A stretch of 64,000 nucleotides of DNA, from assembly GCA_963750935.1 (NCBI GenBank), contig CAVVSR010000019.1, positions 1 to 64,000 on the forward strand. Reading direction: 5' to 3'. The notes under the pieces were generated by a model, which was not told the origin of the DNA, made no database searches, and saw only the letters and a program-made list of their open reading frames with translations. A program made the translations under genes and the position numbers. Positions 54,593-61,351 of this stretch are shown one piece after another. Origin of the DNA: JACCXG01 sp963750935 (GTDB lineage Bacteria > Acidobacteriota > Vicinamibacteria > Vicinamibacterales > 2-12-FULL-66-21). Position 1 is the first letter of the stretch. Every line of letters begins with the position of its first letter.

Positions 54593-55082
54593 ATGGTGCG
54601 CGCCGCAGGCCTCGTGGTGACCGTCGCGTACGCGGCCGTCATCGTCTGGCTCTATTCCTCGCAACCGCAGACCAGCGCCGAGGCCCTGGGCGGCCTCGCC
54701 GCCACGGTTGGCGCCTACCGCGTCGATCAGCAGGCGCTCGACGACGGGATCGCGTTCTTCCGGCAGGACAAGTTCGAGGAGGCGCGCGCCGCGTTCGAAC
54801 GGGCCGACACCGCCCACCGCGACTCGACGACGCAGTTCTATGTGGCGTACCTGGTACTACCGTCAAGGCTGGGGGCGGCTGTCCAGCGACGACCGCCTGT
54901 TCAAGCAGGGCCTCGACGCGGTGAACCGCGCCATCGCGCTCGCGCCCGACAACCGCCTGGTCGTCACCGACCAGCAGCTGACGATGCGATCGGGCGACGA
55001 ACTGAAGGCCGAGCTCGAGCGCGGGCTCCGCCGCGAGCTCTCCGACTTCAACCCGCTTCGCGTCCTCGAGCCCCGCAAATGA
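54593..55082 (+). CDS. Membrane-anchored TPR-like protein, frameshifted
   Basis: ATG 54593 gives an anchor (AAGLVVTVAYAAVIVWLYSS) and one TPR-like repeat (DDGIAFFRQDKFEEARAAFER). The frame breaks near 54850-54862, after TTQFYVAYL. The next frame gives WYYRQGWGRLSSDDRLFKQG, LDAVNRAIALAPDNRLVVTD and LNPLRVLEPRK-like ending FNPLRVLEPRK at 55082. Corrected length is about 162 residues. An upstream GTG 54545 is an alternative start. The ending overlaps ATG 55079 (ATGA). The long frame running 54545-56887 exists only because of this shift. Confidence 0.65.
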
Positions 55083-55696
55083 CGCCGGCGCGCGAGTCCA
55101 TCGTCATTCCCCTGCTGTTTCTCACCGTCACGCTGCTCGGCGGTCTGCGGATCGCGGCCGGCGTGACCCTGACGCCGCCGTCGCTGACCGCCCTCATCCT
55201 GGCGCTGGTGCTCATCGGCACGCTCGTGCGCGGCGGCGCATTCAACGTCCTGGCGCTGCTCAACGGCGGCCGCAGCGGTCTCGAGAACGTGTCGGGAAGC
55301 GTCGTGCTGATCTGCCTGTTCGCGGCCACCGCGCAGGCGATCAGCCTGCTGCTGCCGGATCGCGGGCTGCTCCACGCCGCGTTCGCGATCTTCATCTTCT
55401 GTCAGCTGCTGACGATGACCGCGGCGCGAACCGACCGCCCCGGGATGCTTCGGTCGCTTGGCGTGCTGCTCGGGTCGCTGTTCGTGCTGCGCTACATCAT
55501 CGTCGAGTCGCTGTATGCCCCGGACCGGGGGCTGCTGCACCGCGTGCTCACCGCGATGCTGTCGGGCGCGTCGCTGGGCGGCATCGTCTACGAACCGCAC
55601 GCCCCGGTCACCGGGTATGTCGCCTTCTTCACGCTGATGCTCTACGTCGTCGGGCTGCTGCTCCTCCCCACGACGCCGACGACGACCACGACGGCG
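55079..55696 (+). CDS. Six-helix inner-membrane protein (hypothetical)
   Basis: Starting at ATG 55079 (overlap with the previous stop), about 206 residues form six hydrophobic segments: IPLLFLTVTLLGGLRIAAGV, LTALILALVLIGTLV, NVSGSVVLICLFAATAQAIS, HAAFAIFIFCQLLTMT, RSLGVLLGSLFVLRYIIVES and YVAFFTLMLYVVGLLLLP. I do not recognise the family. No stop separates it from the lipoprotein segment that begins at 55697. Either the two form one polypeptide or a stop was lost by an indel. Confidence 0.55.
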
Positions 55697-56887
55697 ATGG
55701 TGCGCCGTACACCCACCGGCACCGCACTGCCCTCCACGCTTGCGATGCTGATCGTCCTGGGCCTCGTCGGCTGCGGCGGCTCGGACGAGAAGCGGGCGGC
55801 CGACAAGGAAGCCGAAGCCGCCAAGCCTGTCGAGGGACTGGTGTCGGCGGAGCGGCGAGCGGCGGCGCTGCGATCGGCCCAGGTCTGGCGCGAGCCGTCG
55901 ACGCCAGTGCCGCAGGCGGATCTGAAATCGAATCCGACGGGCGAAGGCGCGTTCAAGGATTCCGACGTCGTCTCGTGCCGCCTGGTGATCAAGGCGATGG
56001 GGGGAACGACGCCGAAATTCGATTGCGAGCTGCCCGGCGGGGAGACGATCCGCGTCAAGTACGGCCGCGGCAATCCGGAGCTGCACGCCGAAGTGGCCGC
56101 CACCCGGCTGCTCGCCGCGCTGGGGTTCGGCGCCGACCGTATGTATGTCGTCCGCAGGGTCCGGTGCGCCGGATGCACGGGGTTTCCCTTTCAGTCGCTG
56201 CGGTGCCTGGCCGAAACCGGCATCGAGCGCGCCTGCTTCCCGCGCGGCCTGGACCACGGGAAGACGACCGACTTCGACCACGCGGTGATCGAGCGCCGGC
56301 TCGAGGGGCGCCGCATCGAGGCAGTTGCCGACCAGGGCTGGGCCTGGTACGAGATCGATCAGGTCAGCGCGTCCGCGGGCGGGGCGCCGCGCGCACACGT
56401 CGATGCGATGAAGCTGATGGCGATGGTGATCGCGCACTGGGACAACAAGGCCGAGAACCAGCGGCTGATCTGCCTCCCGGGCGGCGATCAGCCCGATGGC
56501 GGCTGTACGCGGCCGCTGGCGATGCTGCAGGACCTGGGCGCCTCGTTCGGACCGACGAAGCTCGATCTGCACAACTGGCGATCGACCGGCGTCTGGAAAG
56601 ACCCGCGCGCCTGCCTGGTGAGCATGGAGCAGCTGCCCTGGGGGGGCGCCACGTTCCCTGAACAGCAGATCTCGGAAGCCGGCCGGCAGTTCCTGATCGA
56701 GCGGCTCGATCAGCTCTCGGAGGGGCAGCTCGTGGCACTCTTCGAGGGCGCCCGAGTCGAGTCGTCCGAGGGGCTCATGGCCGAAAGCCGCCAGCCGAAG
56801 ATGTGGGCGGCGGCGTTCCTCGACAAGGTCCGTCAGATTCGCGAGGCCGGTCCGTGTCCGGCCAACCCGCCGCCTCCGGCCAGGTAG
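55697..56887 (+). CDS. Lipoprotein with kinase-like catalytic motifs
   Basis: Read from ATG 55697, the first 26 residues form a lipoprotein signal (AMLIVLGLVGCGGSD, acylated Cys26). A kinase-like core follows: K121 in GGETIRVKYGRG, E132 in ELHAEVAATRLLAALGFGAD, H247-D249-K251-N254 in VIAHWDNKAENQRL, and D279 in AMLQDLGASFG (DLG). A Cys-rich insertion (RCAGCTGFPF, RCLAETGIERAC) may bind metal or form disulfides. Most of the 396-residue protein fits this fold. It resembles the exported protein at 48138-49886 in motif layout, not in detail. Its end overlaps the convergent metallophosphoesterase by about 55 bases. No characterised homologue is known to me. Confidence 0.72.
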   Translation: MVRRTPTGTALPSTLAMLIVLGLVGCGGSDEKRAADKEAEAAKPVEGLVSAERRAAALRSAQVWREPSTPVPQADLKSNPTGEGAFKDSDVVSCRLVIKAMGGTTPKFDCELPGGETIRVKYGRGNPELHAEVAATRLLAALGFGADRMYVVRRVRCAGCTGFPFQSLRCLAETGIERACFPRGLDHGKTTDFDHAVIERRLEGRRIEAVADQGWAWYEIDQVSASAGGAPRAHVDAMKLMAMVIAHWDNKAENQRLICLPGGDQPDGGCTRPLAMLQDLGASFGPTKLDLHNWRSTGVWKDPRACLVSMEQLPWGGATFPEQQISEAGRQFLIERLDQLSEGQLVALFEGARVESSEGLMAESRQPKMWAAAFLDKVRQIREAGPCPANPPPPAR

Positions 56888-57871
56888 AGCCGTCCGCTCA
56901 GGTCCCGGGCCTGGACGATCACGCCGGCGTCGACGGTCTCGCCGGTGCGGCTGATCGCCTGGAAGTAGAGCTCGCGGCCCGAGATTTCCATCAGCATGAA
57001 ATGAAAGTCCTGGTCGAACCCTCGCGCGTTGATGGTCGAGGGGCCGAGATCGTCGCGCCTCAGCGAGCCGGCGCCTCCCGACGTGAAGTAACTGATGCCG
57101 TGCTGCGGCTGCACCCGCTCGTAGACGTGCTCGTGACCGGCCAGCACGACGTCGACGTCGCCGGCCACGAGAATGGGCTCGAGCGCGAGGCGAAGCGCGC
57201 GCGCGCCGGCACGGTAGCGACCCGACGTGTAAATCGGATGGTGGAAGTAGACGATCTTCCACGCCGTCCCCGACTCGGCGAGCTGCTGGCCCAGCCACTC
57301 GAGCTGCGTGGGATCGAGCGACCGGCTGTCGAGCACGAAGAACCGCACGCCCGCGCCCGTCGAGGCCGGAGAGGCGGCGCTCGGACTTGCGGAACGTGTA
57401 GTAGCGCTGCCCGCCCATGTTGAACGGGCCGTAGTGGATCTGGCTGGGATCGTCATGGTTGCCGATGGCGGCGTGGAACGTCACCTTCGCGTCGAGGAGC
57501 GCACGATAGGGCTGCTCGAACTTGGCGTCGTAGTCGGCCGCGGTGCTGCCGCCGTAGATGTTGTCGCCGAGCATCAGGACGAAGTCGAAGGGGAACCTGG
57601 CCCGCCACGCCACCATCTGGTCGGCGACTTCGTGCTGCCAGCGATCGCCGCGTCCGGAGTCGCCGATGACCGCGAAGCGGATCGAGCCGTCGCGGAGCGG
57701 GAGCGCCAGCTGGCCGGGCGCCGGCGACAGCTCGCGGACGGTGGTCGCGGTGGCGCGGCTGACGTCGGGGCCGAGCTCGTTCCAGCGGCAACCGGCGGGC
57801 AGGCCGAGCGCGATCAGCACGACCGCGATGAAACACGTCAGCACGATCGGGAGCAGGCGACCGACCCGCAT
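56833..57871 (-). CDS. Exported metallophosphoesterase, frameshifted
   Basis: Corrected length about 346 residues. Signal peptide or lipoprotein-like start (LLPIVLTCFIAVVLIALGLP), then calcineurin-type motifs: FAVIGDSGRGD, LMLGDNIYGG, IGNHDD, and after a frame break near 57360-57375 VYFHHPIYTSG and VLAGHEHVYER. All five metal-ligand blocks are present across the two frames. Such purple-acid-phosphatase-like enzymes hydrolyse phosphate esters outside the cytoplasm. It starts 8 bases after the HerA-like gene's stop and is convergent with the kinase-like lipoprotein. Confidence 0.87.
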
Positions 57872-57879
57872 GTCCGGGG

Positions 57880-60283
57880 CTAGTCGGCCGGGGACCAGGC
57901 GAGCGCGACGAACAGGACCTCGACCTGGCCTCGCTTGGGCGCCAGGACGACGCGTTCGAGCGGCACGTCTTCTTCGAACTGTGTGCTGACCGCGCTGATG
58001 TCCGCGGCAATGTGCCCCTCGAGCTTCTCCATGGCGCGGCGCACCGACTCGACGCTTTCGGTGGCGCGCTTGACGTCGGACGACTCCCGCATCGTCCGGC
58101 CCATGCCGCGGGCAGTCGTGGTCGCGCGGCCGAGCGTCCCAGTGCTCATGCCCTTGCCGCCCCGCAGCAGCACGTCGAGCACGGTGGCGCCGAACGAGAC
58201 CGCGGTCTGGAGCCTGGAATCCGACGCCTGCTGCTGCTCGCGATCGACGGAGACCTCGGCGCGCTGGAGGCGCTCGGCGAGCGCGGCCTGCTTGGGCGCG
58301 TACTTGCGCCGCACGGCGTCGACCGCCGCATCGCGGGCGGCGCGCCCTTCCAGCTGGAGACGGATGCGGAAATCACGCTCGGACTCGTCCACGTTCGACG
58401 TGATCCGCAGCGTCGGATGCCGCAGGACTTCGAGCCGCTCGTTTTGACTGAGGTGGCGGGAGAACGACTTCGCCCAGAGTGGATACTGCCTCGGCTGCGT
58501 GGCCGCCGCCGGGAGCGGCGCGAACGACGCATCGGCGGCCGGTTCGCGGGCGAGCTCGTCGGCGGTGATGTCCAGCACCTCCGACTGCGCCCAATCGACG
58601 CTGATGGCCTCGTCCGTGACCGGCGCCAGGTAGAAAACGTCCCTGGTGGTATCGAGACCGAGCGCGCGATCGCTGAACGAGACGCGCGCCGCGCCGAGGA
58701 TGCCGGGCCGGTACTCCAGCGCCGGCGTCGGCAGGCCGGAAGACTTCGCGGATGCCCGGCGGCACGACCGGACGTTCGACCCTGACGGTCGATGACGGCG
58801 GCGCGGCCGGTGCGGTGAGGGATGCGGCCGTCTCCGCCGCCACGGCCGGGGTCGGCGCAGGCGGTGGCGGCGCTCCACGGTTCCCCTTGAGCGTCCTGAT
58901 CTGATCGCGCGACAGCGGCCCGCGAAGATACGACATCGTCCACCGGCTCTCGAACACCGTCGGCGACGAATCGTGGACGTTGTGCATCAGGAAGATGCGC
59001 TTCTTCAGCCCCGACAGGATGCGATCCGCCCGCTCGTGGTCGAGGCCGCCGTTGACCCCCGCGAGCCCCTCGAGCACCCGCATCTTGTCCCGCTCCGTCT
59101 GCAGCCGGCCGAGCAGCCAGGTCCCGGTATTCGCAAGCCCCTTGTAGTCGAGGTCGACCGGGTTCTGGGTCGCGAGCAGGACGCCGAGGCCGACCGACCG
59201 CCCCTGCTTCAGCAGCGTGAGGAGCGGCTGCTTCGAGGGAGGGTTCGCGACCGGCGGGAAGTACCCGAAGATCTCGTCCATGTAGAGGACGGCGCGCAGG
59301 CTCGCGGTCCCGCTCTGCCGGCGCATCCAGCTCACCGCCTGGTTGAGCAGCAGCGAGACGAAGAACATCCGTTCGGCATCGCCGAGGTGCGCGATCGAGC
59401 AGATCGAGACGCGCGGCTTGCCGTTCGCGGTATAGAGCAGCGACTGCAGGTCGAGCGGCTCGCCTTCCAGCCAGGTCTCGAACCCCGGCGCCGCCAGCAC
59501 GCCGTTCAGCCGCATCGCCACGTCGAAGCGGTCCTTGGCCGGGAAGTACGACTCGAGATCGACGACGCCAATCTTGTCGAAGGGCGGGGTCTGGACGCCG
59601 CGAATCAGCGCGGCCAGATCCATGTCGATCCCGCGCTGCCAGGCATGACTGAAGAGCGTGGCGACCAGGCTGTGTTCACGGCTGCGCGGCGGCGCGTCCA
59701 CGCCCGCGAGCACCAGGGTGCTGGTGGCCGTGCCCGACGCGCGCTCGGCGATCCACTCGGGATCGTCCCGCTGCGCAGGCGGAGGTGCGGCGAACGAGCT
59801 GAGGATGGAGATCGGAAGGCCGGCCCGGCTGCCCGGCGTGAAGATGGAGAACTCCGCGGCGTCGCGCAGCCGCTGAATTCGCGCGCCGTCCTGCCCCCAG
59901 GCCTTCAGCCCTTTGGACCAGGTGGCGGCCTGTTCGGCCGCGAAGTCCTCGACCGTGAGCCCGGCCCGGCGCGCCTCGTCCTCGTCCACCCAGGGCTGGA
60001 ACTCGCTGCGGGTCAGGCTGGGAAAGGTCAGGAGGAGGTTGCCCAGATCCCCCTTCGGGTCAATCGCCAGTACCGGCACGCCGTCGATGGCGGCCTCTTC
60101 GAGGATGCCGAGACAGAGGCCGGTCTTGCCGCTGCCGGTCATGCCAACGCAGACCGCATGCGTCACGAGATCGCGCGATTCGTAGAGGACGGGGTCGTCC
60201 GAGGTCTGGCCGGTGGCCGGGTCGTGGCGGCGTCCAAGGTAGAAGAAGCCGAGTTTCTCGAACCCGGCGACGGAAGCGGTCAT
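57880..60283 (-). CDS. HerA-like ATPase (DUF87 helicase/translocase), frameshifted
   Basis: About 800 residues from ATG 60283. Walker A GMTGSGKTGLC, followed by DPKGDLGN and the Walker B region AVLYMDEIFGYFPPV, then GLGVLLATQNPVDLDYKG (sensor region) and an arginine-rich LLGRLQTERDKMRVL, place it in the HerA/FtsK-like DUF87 group. A frame break near 58725-58735 precedes TPALEYRPGILGAARVSFSD. The C-terminal ~300 residues contain coiled-coil-like stretches (RRKYAPKQAALAERLQRAEV) and are less conserved. HerA-like ATPases pump DNA or drive large assemblies; no nuclease partner (NurA) is adjacent. A small conserved gene lies just upstream on the same strand. Confidence 0.88.
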
Positions 60284-60308
60284 CTCGTTATCGTAGTGCA
60301 GGGATTGG

Positions 60309-60561
60309 CTAATCCACCGTCCAACGCTCCAGCGGCACCGACAGCAGCACGTAGCGTTTCCGCAGCTCGACGACCTCGGCCGCATAGTTCCGCCGCTCGA
60401 TCCGCGCCCGCCAGCAGCCGGCTGCGCAGGACTTTGATCTCGTACTTGTAGAGGTCGCGCACCGCGTCGCGCAGGACATGCGGCGGCGTCCCGGCCAGCG
60501 GCCGCAGGCCATGGCGCGCGAGCTCCTCGAGCACCATCGTCCGGTAGGTATACGCGGTCAT
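60309..60561 (-). CDS. Small conserved protein upstream of the HerA-like ATPase, frameshifted
   Basis: About 83 residues: YRTMVLEELARHGLRPLAGT, VLRDAVRDLYKYEIKVLRSR and, after a frame break near 60405-60412, RIERRNYAAEVVELRKRYVL and LSVPLERWTVD. I recall similar small helical proteins paired with HerA-like ATPases but know no function. The likely start is ATG 60561. It ends 25 bases before the ATPase ATG. Confidence 0.7.
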
Positions 60562-60679
60562 CTCTCGCTGTCCCCGTTCGAATTTTCCGACGCGACGCGC
60601 ACAACGAGCGTACAGCCGGCGAATGAAACAGCGATACTATGCGCGCACATGTTTTCCATACGATTTCGCAGGAGCAGCC

Positions 60680-61285
60680 ATGGCAGATGAACGGGAGACC
60701 ACGAACACGGACGACGGTCCGCTGACGCGAACGGCCGAAGCCGTCGGCAGCGCGCTCGGGACGGCGACCAATGCGGTCGCCAGCGCAACGCAGGGCGTCG
60801 CCTCGGTGGCGACGCGGGCGGCCGAAGGGGCGGCGGACACGGCGTCGCGGGCGAAGACGGCGGCGGCGGAGGCTGCTCAGGCGGTGGGGACAGCGGCCGG
60901 CGGCATCACGGCCAGCGTCGCCGAGACCACGGCGCCGCAGCGCCGCGCGGTGCGCCGCGTGGTGCGGCGGACGGTCAAGAAGGCGGCACGGCAGGTCAAG
61001 GTCGCGACGCGCCGGGTGACCAAGGCGGCCACGGCCGTCAGGAAGCGGGCGACCGCCGGGCGCGGCGCCGCGAAGCCGGCCCGGAGCGCACGCCCGGCCG
61101 CCAAGCCGGCAAGGTCGCGAGCCGGAGCTGCGAAACGCGCCGGAGCCGCGAAGCGAGCCGGAGCCGCGAAACGCGCCGGAGCCACACGCTCGGCCCGCAC
61201 CACCAGCCGGCCCGCCGCCCGCCCGGCGAAGGGGCGCGGCAAGGCGAAGGCCGCGCCCGCGCGCAAGGCCGCGAAGAAGCGCTGA
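60680..61285 (+). CDS. Histone-H1-like, Lys/Ala-rich DNA-binding protein
   Basis: 201 residues from ATG 60680, preceded by AGGAG at 5 bases. The N-terminal ~75 residues are alanine/threonine-rich amphipathic repeats (AVGSALGTATNAVASATQGV), resembling LEA-type helices. The C-terminal ~125 residues are strongly basic with PAKS/AAKRAG repeats (three copies of AAKRAG), like eukaryotic histone H1 tails and AlgP/HctA-type bacterial proteins that compact or regulate DNA. There is no signal peptide. Followed by a bidirectional hairpin terminator. Confidence 0.75.
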   Translation: MADERETTNTDDGPLTRTAEAVGSALGTATNAVASATQGVASVATRAAEGAADTASRAKTAAAEAAQAVGTAAGGITASVAETTAPQRRAVRRVVRRTVKKAARQVKVATRRVTKAATAVRKRATAGRGAAKPARSARPAAKPARSRAGAAKRAGAAKRAGAAKRAGATRSARTTSRPAARPAKGRGKAKAAPARKAAKKR

Positions 61286-61290
61286 ACGCA

Positions 61291-61322
61291 CGAAGGCCAG
61301 GCGTTGTGACGCCTGGCCTTCG
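61291..61322. terminator. Bidirectional hairpin terminator
   Basis: A perfect 14-bp stem, cgaaggccaggcgt (61291-61304) with acgcctggccttcg (61309-61322), 4-base loop. It sits between the convergent histone-like gene and the M14 peptidase gene. No strong U-tract on either side, so termination may be weaker or Rho-assisted. Confidence 0.82.
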
Positions 61323-61351
61323 CGACTCCCGGTTCGGCCGAACGGACCCGC

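Noticed and set aside
54545..56887. A 780-codon frame joining a TPR-like protein, a membrane protein and a kinase-like lipoprotein.
   Set aside because: The segment 54860-55078 is low-quality in this frame, whereas the neighbouring frame carries a plausible TPR continuation that stops at 55082 overlapping ATG 55079. At least the first junction is an artefact.
54863..57871. A 1,002-codon minus-strand frame opposite the kinase-like lipoprotein.
   Set aside because: Only its first ~170 residues are the metallophosphoesterase; the rest is a high-GC antisense shadow rich in Arg, His and Asp.
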